Numbered from the stretch's first letter, positions 1 to 11,604 are shown. The stretch is DNA of 31,909 bases from Acanthaster planci (GCF_001949145.1 NW_019091450.1:1442660-1474568), one strand, 5' to 3'. Numbers and translations are program-made. The notes: generated from the letters alone by a model not told the origin.

Positions 1-1281
1 ATAATCATGATAAAGCTGGTCTAGTCCCTTGACTCGACAACATGTGTCTGCAATTGTCTACGATCCAACCCTGGAAAGGGGGGGAAAAATTGCATCGCCG
101 CATCACTTCCGGAAGATTAGTCTGACCAGAGACAAACTTTTTTCGGGGGCCTAACATACAGCAAAACACATCCACTAGTTTATGTGTAGTACAACACACA
201 AGAACGGTACAAGACAGATGCACTCCTTTTCAAATGACATGCAGACGCACTGTATTTGTGTCCACCAATTACAAACCCCGTCTAAGAGGGAACTTTACTC
301 TTTGGTTAAAAAGAAATGGCTAGCAAACAGATGAAAAGTAGGGTTTGATCAAGGCAGACAGTACTCGGCCAAGTTTCACTGACGATGAATGTTGAATACT
401 AACAATGCTACAAATTCGAGTGAACTTGTTAACTGGGAGACAATTTCCGGTAAACACCGACAAGCTTAAGAAGAATCAGAAATGGGCCAAGCCGCTCACC
501 TGTTTTCCGTGATTTACAGTCAATATTTTTTTCCAGTCTATACCTTTCAGGCACTTTTTGAATCAAACATTAACTACCCTGTATTTTGCCGTGTGTGCAT
601 GCTCTTCTTTCCAGTCTTACTACATAGAACTTTGCGTATCACGAGAACAACATTACCCAGAGTGTTCTACACAAATAAAACATCGCACATTTTTCACTTT
701 ATCACAATGAACACTTTTATAATGGATGGTCAAATACTGTAAACCTATGACTGAAAGGTACATGTACTTGTAACGCGTTTAACAGGAAATGAATCAACAA
801 TAGATAGATCCAAATTGTTTATTCATCCATATTTGGAAAATGAAATTCACTGGTTGTGCATAAAGGACTCCTAGCACACTAATATTATATAGCTAAATCG
901 GTGGAATGTTCTCCACTTTTGCTCCACTGGACTTGAAGGACACACTAAACGTGTAGGGATGATGCTACACATTACATGGATTTGCCCTGCGAGCATGGGA
1001 TCTGATTCGGCACGTTGGAACCCAGTCCAAGGGGCATGTGACCTGATTCAGCCAATTGGAGTCAAGCTTCTGAGTGAGAAGCCGATGCCACAGTCATGGT
1101 CTCAACAACATCCTGAGGCTTTGGGTGCTTTGAGCGATGACAACGCTCCTGCTACAACTTGTGGCATACAACAAAGCCAACTCAGACGTGGGCAAAGCCT
1201 CAACAGACAAGCCTTAAGATCCCAAAGCCGACTGTGACGTTTGAAGCCGAGGCCTCGCCAACCGCCACTAAAAGTAAAAAA

Positions 1282-1439
1282 GAGACTTTGAAACTCTTGG
1301 TGGTGGCAGACAAACCGATCCTTTTTGCAAGTTTCAGGCATGTGCATGCAATTTTGGGCATGCACATGTGGTTTTGAGCATGCGTATAGCTGTGGAAAAG
1401 GACCAGTTTGTCTGCCACCATCGAACACCTCAAAGTCTC
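1282..1439. repeat. Imperfect inverted repeat (hairpin, possible MITE)
   Basis: Arms 1282-1325 and 1396-1439 are inverted copies. Both start GAGACTTTGA and share GGTGGCAGACAAAC, then TCCTTTT after a few mismatches. The loop of about 70 bp is built of GCATG/CATGC palindromes (three GCATG-type blocks). No target-site duplication is clear, so it may be a folded-back mobile element or a local inverted duplication. Confidence 0.6.
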
Positions 1440-1557
1440 CCATTGCAAAAGCCAATATAGCACACTTACGACATGCTAAAAAGAAATTCTAGAGTTGAGT
1501 AAAGCCCCATACTCTGTCACAAAATCCAACACAGAGGCAAAGAAATATAAGTTAAAG

Positions 1558-2130
1558 GATCCAGGAAATGAATTTTTCTTTGAATCCCTTTTTGAGTATC
1601 TCTGTACTCTTCTTCCATGTATAAAAACTGTTTGACATCTTTTTTGAGTTACATGAACTGAATGGTGCATTCAATTAAAAATTGACCATGCATTTCTGGA
1701 CAAGTGAGGGCGCTTTGCTTTGATGTAAATGCAGGAAGTCATGGTTCAGGTTGCATGTTTCCATGTTCAAATTGCAAACCCAAAATTTGCTATCTGGGAA
1801 CATTTCTGTAAAAAGGATTTTTGCTGGATTATTGCCATATACTTACACAACAATGAACTGCCAAAGAAAATCAGCCAGAGCAGTGGTTAAAAAAATCTAG
1901 AAATTGTCTTTGCACAAATCAGTGCAACATTGAGATTCAGCACCTTGGATGACATCATAGTTCTGCTTATGAATATGCAAATTGCATTGGAATAAAAACC
2001 AAAAGAGCACCAAAATATGGGTTAAAATTGCAAAACAAAATTTAAAATGAAGTCAATTGAAATCCAAAGATGCAATTGCAAGGGTTTTTAGTAAAAATTT
2101 ATAGAAATATTTCTATTTCCTGGTTCCTTT
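1558..2130 (+). repeat. Dispersed repeat, copy 1
   Basis: This aligns, with gaps, to about 11605-12220 in the same orientation. Shared landmarks in order: GAATCCCT; AGTGAGGGCGCT; GATGT(A/G)AAT(G/A)CAGGAAG; GCATGTTT(C/T)CATG; AAATTTGCT; the TTGCTGG(A/C)(T)AT region; CACAAATCA; CATAGTT; ATGAATAT; GCAAATT; GCAAAACAAAA; and TTTTAGTAAAA near the end. Divergence is high, so both copies are old. I do not recognise the family and see no open frame or clear termini. Confidence 0.7.
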
Positions 2131-5100
2131 AAATAAAATAACTGAACATGAATAGTAGCATAGAGGAATGACACAGAAAGAGTTGCAACTCGGGCACTTC
2201 AAAGTGTTCAATGATGGCTGCCACCGAGTCAGATGCACAATAGAAAACATTCCAAAGAATGCCTGATTACTGCCTGCATCTTAGCTGGACAAGCAGGGCC
2301 AGTAATATCCTAGCAATACTTGTATTTTTTTGCTTGCAATTAAATACAAATTGTTGATGTGACCAGGAAACAGGGAGAGAAAAGTTCCTGATATTAGACC
2401 TACTTTTGCTATCATAAATAAACTTTTAAATTTTGTTCCATTATCCATGCAAAGTTTGTAATTTTATTAGAGATTTAGGGCACACAGGGTACAAAGGGGT
2501 TTCGTGGTCATGAAACAGATGGTGCATAGCAAGCGTTCGCTGCGTTCTGGCTATGGACATACCAGGCATGCCAGAAAGAGGTAATTGGCCAGATGTTACA
2601 GCCCGGGCAGTTCAAACTCCTTCTATGTCCTTCCTCTACGATGGTAACAACTGTTACAAGTTGTTTATCAGTTAAATACTGAAATGACTAAAAGCACACA
2701 GGAAAAGAGCTGTACAGATTTGATACGAGGCAACATTTCTTATTGAAATATAAATGAACAATACTGAACTCACACAAACTTTTAAAAAGGTTAAGGAAAG
2801 GGAAGGAATAAAGTCAACACCACTGAGCAAGTTTCTAACTTGAACCAATTTCTCCATGCTTAGAAAAACCCTGATGTTTTAAAGTGACCAGGTCTCGAAA
2901 TGAAATACATGTACATCCAATACATCACAGAGAATTCATTGGAAGAAAACTGTTCCACATTCAACAACAGTGCAAAAGAGCCAGTTGAAATACGTGAAGA
3001 AACAGGTATAGACAGGAGACTTGACAAGACAAATGTTCCACTGTACACGTACAAGAGAGAACAAATCTAGAAATCCCAGCATACTTTGGGAAATCCACGC
3101 TAGTTTGAAACACTGAAAGGCCAGTGTAAATTATTATTCTTGTTCTTCAGCCATGTTGTTAAAAATCGTCATAGTTGGTGAGGCAAACGATAGAAATGTA
3201 CATGTATGTACCCACTGTGATCACAAGGGTCTGGAATCCAGACAATTACAGTAAAAGTTCCTGCTTTCAAGCTGCAATCAGTCTGTAGTTTTTTCCTTCA
3301 GCAACCACATCTTTCAAGACGGTTCATTATCACTATGTGAAATTACATGTACCTTGAACTTATTGTATTAATACTTTAAAATGGCTCAAAAGTTAATTTG
3401 TGACCAAACTATTTTAGATGATCCATGGTATTATTGCACTTGAATCTGTTCCCATCCTGCCCTTTTATTTTCCAAGTTTAAAAAAATTCCTATCCATGAA
3501 GAAAGGAAATGAAGGTAACTTCAAAGCACAACCACAAGAAAAGAAGAAAACTAGAATGTGTACCAAGTCACTCAAGCCAGCTGCTCCTTGATCACTATGT
3601 CACTAGCCTGTAACTTTCATCCCAACAAAAATACACATGGTTAACTACCGTAGCATCTTTACTGTTACGACATACTATCCCCTCCCTGCATTTTTTGGTC
3701 TTGATGGCAAATGCTAAAATTAAAAAAAAAAAGTTCACTGATGACGAAACAAATTGTTAGACTGGCTTAAAATCCTCTTCGGTAAACCAAATTTACGACA
3801 GGTTGACCAAACTGCAGAACATTTAGACAGGGATGCGCAACTTTAGTTCAGAGCTGGTTCAGTGCGTGTTACAGCCGCCAAAGTATCAAAATAATGAGAA
3901 ATTCCATTAACATAACGGATTACATAACGCCTCCAGCCACAGCAGTGCCAGAGAGTGTCTTCGATGAATAACAGTGATGTCACGCACGCGAAGCTGCAGT
4001 AAAAATCATGTCTACTCCTTGCAGGAAGGAGTACTTAAAGTATATGAAATCAGATTGTCTGTACATCTGAACCTTTCCGCCATTTGGTTTGCTTCTCATA
4101 TTTGTTTTAAGTCAAGAGTATAACCTTGCATAAAATATGATACTCAAGATATTTTATCTATTACATCCTAAGAAAAATGTACCACAAATTTGAAAAAAGT
4201 TGTCTCGTTAAAACAAGATTCCATTTTCTGTTGGGTTTCATGATGGGTGAAATGAAAATCAAGGGTATATATCTTATTTGCAACTATGTATAAAAGTTTT
4301 AAATATTGTTATAATACTCTCATAAACATACATAATGCATAACAAAACAGTAAAATAGGGCATCCTGCAGTGTACAATTTCGGAAACATCCCAACTAGGG
4401 CTGGCAAAAATATTATCCAAGTACATGTAGATGCCGCATAATACTAGTGTCGGTCTGTTGGATATTTTCTAGATTTGTAAATGGCAATGACAAAACTATT
4501 ACTTCCTTGTTTTTAGTTTTAAAATAATTTTAGCCAGTTAGATAGATCAAAAACATATCAAAGTTGTATTTGAATGCAAAACTACGTCCTCAATAAAAGA
4601 GTGAAACAATAATTCTGGGCCACTTCCAAGAAAAATGCACGATACTTTTATGAATATTTGGTTATAAATGTAAAAGGCAGTAAAGACTTGTGGATTCAAA
4701 ATGGCAGCCCCAGTCACGCATGTTCCAAGGATTACTCTGGCAATGAAACTGATTCATTTCATCTCAGAGGGCAAGAAAGATTATAAACCTGATCAAAATT
4801 TCTGCATGTACTTCTTTTCCCTCTAAAAGTGATTTGTCAAAACAAAACCAAAGTAAATTGAAACTTGTGAACGTGTGCCACATGGTCGCAAGTTCTCTTG
4901 AGAAAAGTTGAGAACACTCTGTAACACACAGGGAACAGAGATGACATAATGTGTTTTTGCACTGGAGCTATTTGCAGTTGCACATCCCTGTTTAAATGGT
5001 ATGATATCACATCAACTTTCATCAACAGACTGGTTTCATATCAGAACTGATCCGTTGATATCAAAACTACCGGGGAAATTTGTACTCTGCTATGATCCGA

Positions 5101-6526
5101 GAGAGAAACAAGGAATAAAGGAGGACTGTATGAAAACATAAATGATGACTTGAAAAAAAAGAGGAACTTTTTTGAAGATGTTAAATGTAAGAACTGTGAA
5201 ACATTTTAACATACGTACCTAGGTAGGTGACAGTGCTACAGTTAAGTCCATCATAAGTTCCTCATAAGCCATCCAGTCACATGTCCACTCCAGAGCTACT
5301 CAACTGAACTCTGACAAAAGCATTCTTTAGTCACTGTTCGTCTTGTTATTTGTGATTGGTCATATGAAAGGGACTTGAGACTGGACTGGAGAAAGGACAT
5401 GTGATGGGCATTGTGGATGAGTTTGCAGGTGGATGAAGACCTGCCCACAATCGTGCCTGCCCTGAAGTGGATGGTACCGGTATGTGGGCGGTCATGGAGG
5501 AGGCCCCTTAACAGAAACATCTCGGCTACTCTGAGGACATATACAAGTATGAGAGACAGGCACTGGCTGTCCATTCAGCTACGTACAATTCCCTGATTGA
5601 GGCAAACTGGTCATCACTGCATTCACATTTACACAGAATGTGAACCGAATTGGTCCCACTGTCGCAGCTGTTTCCACGATCTCCATCATGTAAACTGTTG
5701 AATTCTGCCTGCCTTTGCTTTCCCCAAGTTCAAGACAGTGTGAGATGAAGTCTTAACCACACCTACTTTTGCAGTTCAGGTGGGACTTAGAAAGGTGGCT
5801 AAAACTGAAACACATTACAGTAAATCTTCAACAACAACAAAAAAGCACACATTTATCCAAATAAATATGCCATCCACTGACATGGATATGTATACATGTA
5901 TATATAAAAGCACACACTGGTAGTGAAACATGTTTCTGACCCAAACTAGAGTACTTATACCCTGATATCTGCTTTGTCGTAAAACAGGCTTTGCCGTCTT
6001 TTGAGTGCTTACCACATTTCATCCCTCTCAATGAGCAACTTCTAAGTGACATTGTTAAAAGCTGCATTTCCTTGTAAAAAAATGAGTATCGACGTCACAC
6101 AGGCCCCTTGCAGATATATACAGAGACCAGGCTGAGGTGTCTGGCACACTTTCTTGTATCATGTTCGCTCGCATCTTCCCTCCACTCTGACATTTCCTAC
6201 GAAAGTTTGGTCCGTCAGTTTCTCTCTTCTTTGGTGCTTCTCCCTCAACAAAAGAGGAATTCCCTGCGACTGGCAAACAGCCTCTCATGAATTTGTTGCC
6301 TTCTCACCGGTGTACTCCTGGGTCTAGTTCCCGGTGGTCCTGCAACAAGTGCTAAATGGCATAGCGCACATTCCAATCCTCATGAGAGTCCTATTCAACA
6401 GTGACCAAGCCAACTACCTTTGTCATACTGTGATGTGCGCTTGTGTCGAAAGGGGCAAGTTACAAAAAAGGATGCTAGAGGCTGACGCACAAGAGAATTA
6501 ACTTTAGTTATTTCCTTCATCCAATG

Positions 6527-6772
6527 CTACGTCCTTATTAAGCCTCCCGTTAGGTCCTGGATGACCCCTTGGTCCACCAGGTCAAAGAGCATCTTCTGCT
6601 CCTTGTCCACGCTATGCGTCCAGGACCGCTTGATCTCCTTCATCTTGAGCTTGTCATAGTAGTGGAGCGGGGCATTGGGGATGGACGTGTCATAGCCAAA
6701 GCCGGCGATGGCTACCTCGTCACAGAAACGCAGTGCCAGCATGATGCCCAAGCAGCCAGACGTTGGCACATT
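6527..6772 (-). CDS. Sialyltransferase terminal coding exon: motifs S, III and VS, and stop
   Basis: The exon follows a ttacacctag acceptor and runs 81 codons to a TAG (6527-6529). It begins NVPTSG and carries the whole small sialyl motif S, including FCDEV, whose Cys pairs with the motif-L Cys in this family, and the substrate-pocket run AGFGYD. Motif III (HYYD) follows. Motif VS is seen as the His of THSVDKE with Glu four residues on; that His is the catalytic base in solved sialyltransferases. The end, VIQDLTGGLIRT, has the length and shape of the ST3GAL5 C terminus. The exon enters in phase 0, matching the upstream exon. Its GC-rich third positions contrast with the AT-rich surroundings, another sign of real coding. 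No key residue is missing. Confidence 0.95.
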   Translation of the reverse strand, partial: NVPTSGCLGIMLALRFCDEVAIAGFGYDTSIPNAPLHYYDKLKMKEIKRSWTHSVDKEQKMLFDLVDQGVIQDLTGGLIRT

Positions 6773-8140
6773 CTAGGTGTAAATAAGACCCGGCATGTTG
6801 TCAAATTCTAAACTGTTAAAAATCAAGTTGTCTTATGTCTATGGTGTACAACATAGTAAAGGGGGCGAGTATCGTAAGTTACTATTATGGCAGCAATGTT
6901 CCCCGATGGTTTTTAATTTTTGCCATGCCTTGAGCAGTCCACAACCTGTTTTTTTGCCAATTCTTGAGCATTCCACAACCTGTTTTTGGCCAATTCTTAA
7001 GCACTCCACAACCTGATTTTGGCCAATTCTTGAGCACTCCACAACCTGATTTTGGCCAATTTTTGAGTACTCCACAACCTTTTTTGGGCCAATTTTTTGA
7101 GCACTCCACAACCTGTTTTTTTGCCAATTCTTGAGCATTCCACAACCTGTTTTTGGCCAATTCTTGAGCACTCCACAACCTGTTTTTTGGCCAGTTTTTG
7201 AGCACTCTCCAACCCGTTTTTTGGCCAATTGAGCACTCCACAACTATGTCAGTGTGGCGGCTTTAACTGAATTGAGATCGATAAGTGATTTGGTTTCAAA
7301 TAAAAGTCAATGTCCACAAGAACATTAAAACCTGACTTGTAAATTTTACTGTCCATTTTCAACTGCAAAAAGGGAGCAACTTTGTAAAACTCTGTAAAAA
7401 TGTAAAAGTGCTCCCCTGTTTCATTAAAACCACAGCCTGCCTATTCGTATTAAAGTCTACAATGTTTTTGGGTGTTGAAACACCTGCAAAATGCACAGCC
7501 GTAGGGGAAACACTGCTGGTGTGACTGGTTCCCTTTAATGTGTTTTGCTTCACACCTGCATGTACAAGTCACTACCTTTTGGACACACACACAGACGTTC
7601 AAATTTCAAAACTGCCTCTGAGAAAAGGCATTCACAATTTCACAAATATGTCAGAGGCGCATGTTTGTAAATCTCATGGTGGAAATTATAGTTAGGGAAA
7701 AAAAACTTGGACAGGAGATAAGTAATATTGGCCATCTCGGCACAACTGATACGTTTGGGAAAGAAGTACAGAAAAGAGAAAAGAAAACTCAAACTTCAAA
7801 TTCTTCTTGTAGTCTGAAGAAAGCCATCAAATTGTTTCCTAAAACCCCTTACTAAACAGGCATTTTGGAATGTAAGGAACCTTTGTGAAACTCCTTTGAA
7901 AATCCTTTCCCTGCAGGCACATTCCCTGTGCTTAAAACCTTGCAAGGGATATCAAGTCCCATGTACAAATGATGCACTACTGACTGGGCTCTAATTTTCC
8001 TCATTCCTGCCAAGTCATCTAAAATTCCTCTGGTGTACTCTGAAGACTCTCCCACCTCACTCACTTTTCATCAACCAGAATTTCCACCCCTACTCTCCCA
8101 TTGCAAACCCAGGATAACGCGTGTCACCTAGGGACCCTAC
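6773..8140 (-). other. Last intron of the sialyltransferase
   Basis: The 1.37-kb intron runs from donor gtaggg to acceptor cacctag. Apart from the minisatellite at 6931-7246 it holds ordinary AT-rich sequence with no supported gene. Confidence 0.85.
6931..7246. repeat. 33-34 bp minisatellite, about 9.5 copies
   Basis: The plus-strand unit is ACTCCACAACCTG, then TTTTTGGCCAATTCTTGAGC. Copies differ by T-run length and a few substitutions; the ninth is shortened. The unit length near 33 keeps all three minus frames open and creates spurious repetitive proteins (WPKTGCGVLKN-like), which are not genes. Copies 1-2 and 6-7 share private variants (a T7GCC run followed by ATTCC), suggesting a five-unit segmental duplication within the array. 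Confidence 0.92.
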
Positions 8141-8287
8141 CTTGCCAACTTTCCCGTCTGCAGACACCGGAAACCCGATGATGTCGAAGCCCGTCTCCCG
8201 TAAAATGGATGGATTAAGAATGCGGAAATCTTCTGGCTTCTTGGGCACAGATGAGGCAATCTTTTTCCAAAAGCCCTTCTGATTTGT
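8141..8287 (-). CDS. Sialyltransferase internal exon between motifs L and S
   Basis: The 49-codon phase-0 exon is bounded by a good acceptor (ctttcactttgcag) and a gtaggg donor. It encodes TNQKGFWKKIASSVPKK, then FRILNPSILRETGFDI, then GFPVSADGKVGK. The pattern FWK, a short basic linker, FRILNP and an ETxFDI helix is the region ST3Gal proteins carry between motif L and motif S. The exon ends in GK, so the joined protein reads GK-NVPTSG across the next intron. In neither family nor phase terms does anything look broken. The downstream intron (6773-8140) contains the 33-34 bp minisatellite. Confidence 0.93.
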
Positions 8288-8346
8288 CTGCAAAGTGAAA
8301 GACAAGACGAAGATGGGAGTTAACCCAAATCAAGATGATAGGTGAG

Positions 8347-8760
8347 ACAGGGCTGGGCTGGGCTGGACAGGGTGGAGTTGGGTTGGGTAGGGTTGGGTTG
8401 GGATGGGTTGACCTGAGTTGGGTTGGGCCGAATCAGACCAAATAGGGTTAGGATTACTGGATTAGGTAGGGTCAGTTTGGGTTGAGTCAGCTCAGAATGT
8501 GTTGGGCTTATACTTTGCCATAGCGGAGTTACATTTGGGTTTAGGCTGACTTGGGCCCAGTCAGATCAGGTTGGGTTGAGGTGCATTGGTAAAGCTTGGC
8601 TTGGGCTGGTTAGACTTGGTTTTGTGTGACCTGGGTTGGACTGAATTGGGTTGGGTTGAATTGGGCTGCATTTGGCTAAGTTGGGCTAGTTTGAGTTGGG
8701 TTGGGAAGGCCTGACTTGGCATTCGGGTAAGTGGTAGGCTGGCTTGACTTGGGTGAGCTT
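8347..8760. repeat. Degenerate TTGGG/CTGGG pentamer tract in an intron
   Basis: Some 400 bp are built from GGGTT/GGGCT/GGATT-like pentamers, densest at 8347-8420 and 8636-8705, with decay between. It lies in the intron 8288-8952, so the sialyltransferase pre-mRNA carries the C-rich complement and the plus strand carries G-runs. It breaks periodicity often and is best seen as an old simple repeat. Confidence 0.8.
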
Positions 8761-8952
8761 GTCTGAGCAGTTGACTGTTGTTTGACATTCCAAAGTTGAG
8801 TTCAGTACAAGTCTGTGCAAGTTTGGTTGGACTGAGGTAGGCATCTGTGAAAACTCAAAGCCACTAATAACGGGAGCAATACAGAACCAAACTATAAAGA
8901 CCAAGCTCAAGTAGACTTTCCCCAAGTCTTTCCCCACAATACACACACTCAC

Positions 8953-9139
8953 CATCTTCTTGCCTTGGGCCACTGTCTGTAGCCACGTCAGGTCCATGGG
9001 CTTGAACACCATCAGGAGGAGAAGCCAGTTGCCATGGAACTGCTCTGGCTTAGTGAAGGCGCTCTCCGGGTAGCACATTCGCATCGTCGTCTTGGAGCCG
9101 ACGTCCTTCTCATACCCTTTGGTAGGTGCGTCATTTATT
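8953..9139 (-). CDS. Sialyltransferase internal exon: end of motif L and KTTMR segment
   Basis: The exon starts after an aacccctcag acceptor with one base that completes an Arg codon (AG|A), and it ends in phase 0 at ATG|gtgagt. It encodes INDAPTKGYEKDVGSKTTMR, the C-terminal half of sialyl motif L with the N-x-AP donor-binding turn (NDAP) and the VGSKTT signature. It continues with MCYPESAFTKPEQF and LMVFKPMDLTWLQ. The KxMDxxWL pattern is shared by ST3GAL4, 5 and 6. The length is 187 bp (one base plus 62 codons). Splice sites and family match are both strong. Confidence 0.94.
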
Positions 9140-9493
9140 CTGAGGGGTTAAAGGGGGAGGGGAGAATTGCACAACAGGTTCTTACTTAGATGACAATAAA
9201 TGAGTGACAGATGACAAATGACAAATGATGGACAGTACCTTTCACTGTATAAAGACTTATCAGTGAGTGTTTCCACACTCATTGTGTCTGCCCTACAGAA
9301 ACTAGTTTGGGCACCCACTCGATAAAGACATAAATCTGTGCTAGAAAGCCTATTTCCCTGCTGCAAGAAGTTGGAAAACAAACATACAGAAAGTTTCCTC
9401 TGCTATCAATAAATGATGATAATGGGAAAAAACTGGGACTAGGCTTGTGCCAATCACATTAGCTATTACATGCAACAGCATGGGCCTACTCAC

Positions 9494-9589
9494 CTTAAAA
9501 CTACGTCAAAGTTGTCTATAACTTTTCCTAATGAGGTATCTTTTATTAGCCCGCCGTTTCCGACAATGACACATCGTAGGCAGGATTTA
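9494..9589 (-). CDS. Sialyltransferase internal exon: N-terminal half of motif L
   Basis: The 96-bp exon has a strong acceptor (cgttcctttcag) and donor (AAG|gtgagt). It reads KSCLRCVIVGNGG, then LIKDTSLGKVIDNFDVVLR. This is the start of the large sialyl motif L: the Cys of RCVIVG (the conserved disulfide Cys), the Gly-rich GNGG turn that binds the CMP moiety, and the LG..ID.FDVV(L/I)R helix and strand. The exon begins with one base of a split codon and ends with two (AG), matching the A that opens the next exon. It is too short to have appeared as a stand-alone open frame but is unmistakable. Confidence 0.93.
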
Positions 9590-9629
9590 CTGAAAGGAAC
9601 GGAGAGAGAGAGAGATACTACCAATGAAT

Positions 9630-9750
9630 ACAGACAGTATTTTCCGTGAAGCATTTGACAGTACAAGCAGCGGCTTATACGTTCATTCTCACGCTGAAAA
9701 ATGTCTCTGCAGCTTATACGCTGGGTGGCTTATAGAGCCAACTTTGAAAT
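9630..9750. mobile_element. Transposon-end-like fragment with GCGGCTTATA motifs
   Basis: The fragment contains CAGTATTTTCCGTG, then GCGGCTTATACG, CAGCTTATACGCTGG and GTGGCTTATAG. Clusters of (G)CGGCTTATA next to a TATTTTCCG end are familiar from the termini of many animal DNA transposons. Only a remnant is present, with no open frame. The family is not determined. It lies in intron 9590-10115. Confidence 0.4.
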
Positions 9751-10115
9751 ATAAAATCAGTCACAAAAGCCACGGCTGGGACACCCGTACTGGTGGCACA
9801 GGCTTGTTTTCGTTGGTTGCCACTGCTATCTGATAACTCAAACCTTGGAAATAAAATTAAAATTCGAGTTGTCTGTTCTTTGGGTTAACAGAATTCCCTG
9901 AGTCATGGAGTCACAAACATATGCATGAAATCTGTATGTAATCTTAAACTTAATTCTGCTGTGACAGCATTCCTAGTGATTATTTTCCTGCTTTTTATTC
10001 ATTCTCATGGAGTATTTTTTGGTACACAAATAATCATTTATTTTTATAACTTATATTTTATATTCTAAGATTTTGTTTTATCATTAAATAAAAATCAAGA
10101 GCTTCAATGGTGTAC

Positions 10116-10200
10116 CTTCGGGAGGCAAATCTTTCATCTTTCCACCAATTGTGTTCAGCGTGACATGACACAGAATTTTGGAGTTTTTCATGTGGGTTTT
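10116..10200 (-). CDS. Candidate sialyltransferase linker exon between neck and motif L
   Basis: The neck exon (12657-12751) ends one base into a codon, while the motif-L exon needs two incoming bases, so some exon of length 3n+1 must lie between them. This 85-bp segment fits both junctions: AG acceptor (gttgccaacag), two bases to finish a Lys codon, 27 open codons, then AG before a gtacac donor, joining to make Ser-Lys-Ser-Cys. It would read NPHEKLQNSV, CHAEHNWWKDERFASR. The acceptor lacks a strong pyrimidine tract and the donor is weak. I do not recognise the peptide. Another frame of the same bases reads KDLPPE, which looks more like the usual family linker, but it fits neither junction. 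This exon is therefore a best fit, not a certainty. Confidence 0.5.
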
Positions 10201-10784
10201 CTGTTGGCAACACTTTCTGTGGTCACATGGTTATCGGTGAGAGCCAGCGATTGGACTGTCCATGAATGGGTCTGTGGTGGCAGTCAGGCTAGCCTGAAAA
10301 CAGGGTTTGTCATGTTCATGTTCCATGTTCCACGTGCAGCATGCATGCAACACAAGTTTTTCAAATGTGATGACGCGAACCACAATCTCTTGGTGGAATT
10401 TTCATTTTTGAAGCGCATTTGGCGATGTTTTTTTTGAGCGGCATCTCAAAAGTTCGAGATAAATGTATATAGTGCAATGGACAGTCACATGTACGGAGAT
10501 TTTTTACATAAATCCTATTCTTTTAGCAAGAAGTAGTCGGCCTGTGAGATGAAACAATCTTTCGACTTAACTGACTTTTGAGTCATCAAGATTTTATTGT
10601 ACGTCCCCAACCACATAACTTTTGCTGGCCGCTTTGAAAAAAGAGCAAGAGCTGCTACATGTCCCACGCATGACACTCATCCAGCCTGCAAAAATGATTA
10701 CATATGAGGACTTCAAATTCACTTTTTTATGGTGACACTGGTTCCCATTTTTCTTACACATTGTATTTATTAGGATCGCACGTA

Positions 10785-10965
10785 GAGTGGAATCATTGAC
10801 GCACTTTACTGGCACTTCAACACACAGCACCTTCGTGGTTGGATCATCAGTGCTGCCATGCAGCTTATACAATGATGCGGCGTATACTGCGACTTTAAAT
10901 CTTAATTTACCTAATTTTGCGCGCTGCAGCTTTTACACCGACAGGCTTATATTCCAAAAATTATG
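10785..10965. mobile_element. Second GCGGCTTATA-like fragment
   Basis: The stretch holds GCAGCTTATACAATG, GCGGCGTATACTGCG, GCTGCAGCTTTTACACCG and CAGGCTTATATTCC, spaced about 20-60 bp apart, resembling the fragment at 9630-9750 but more decayed. It lies in intron 10201-12656. It is likely the same class of transposon debris; no coding part is seen. Confidence 0.35.
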
Positions 10966-11604
10966 GTATCTGTCAGTTTTGACATCACGATGGACAGTGA
11001 TTTTTAATTTAAAAAGAGAAACCACTCTGGTTTGGAAGTGTGATTTCAATCCAGATATACGTACATGTATATGAGTATGTAGACTCTATCAAAGCATCTT
11101 CAGAGTACGCAAGACAAGGCAAAAAACACTAAAACCATTATGAGAACACTGAGAACATGATAGTAACTTACTGGCCCCCGACACTGGCCCCTCAGGTTAT
11201 TAACTCCTTACCTTTTAGATATAAAAGGTAAACTTGTATTCCAAGCAATACCCAATGTTTCTTTCACTAGTTTTGCTGAAATGCAAGAAAAAGGAAACAA
11301 CTGTAAATGGCAAAATAAGCATGTTCAAGTGAAAACAATATTTGCTAATTTGCTTCAACTCGAATGACATGGTTTTGGTTGAAAGTTTTACACTACATAA
11401 AACATGTATTCACTCAACTCACTCAACGTCTCTTTTGTGACATTTCAAAGCAAAATTAATGATGTTTAACAAGATAAAAAAGACTTGGTTTGTTGTCGAC
11501 ATAGGGAAGTGAGTGAAAAGTGAAAATTCTGATTAAGTCTCAGACAAAAAAAACCAGTCTTATGTTCAAGTCAACTGCTGATGCCCCCCGCAATATCGGC
11601 ACTT

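Larger units (their letters stand above)
1..6526. other. 3' flank of the sialyltransferase: no coding sequence supported
   Basis: There is no credible coding exon on either strand; all open frames are short and lack family resemblance. The part just below 6526 should be 3' UTR of the minus-strand gene. The nearest canonical AATAAA I find on that strand is at 3464-3469, so the UTR may be long or may use a variant signal. The region also holds a hairpin element (1282-1439) and a dispersed-repeat copy (about 1558-2130), listed separately. The stretch 5290-6450 is less AT-rich than its surroundings but shows nothing I can name. Confidence 0.5.

Noticed and set aside
6839-7243. Minus-strand 134-residue repetitive frame (VVECSRIGQ-type repeats)
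   Set aside because: It is the translation of the 33-34 bp minisatellite; several frames are open at once, it lies inside an intron, and the repeat unit is not conserved at codon level.
11141-11240. Candidate extra exon with a CCA|gtaagt donor near 11169 (minus) to fill the phase gap before motif L
   Set aside because: The required frame meets a TGA about 20 bases upstream of the donor, with no acceptor between.
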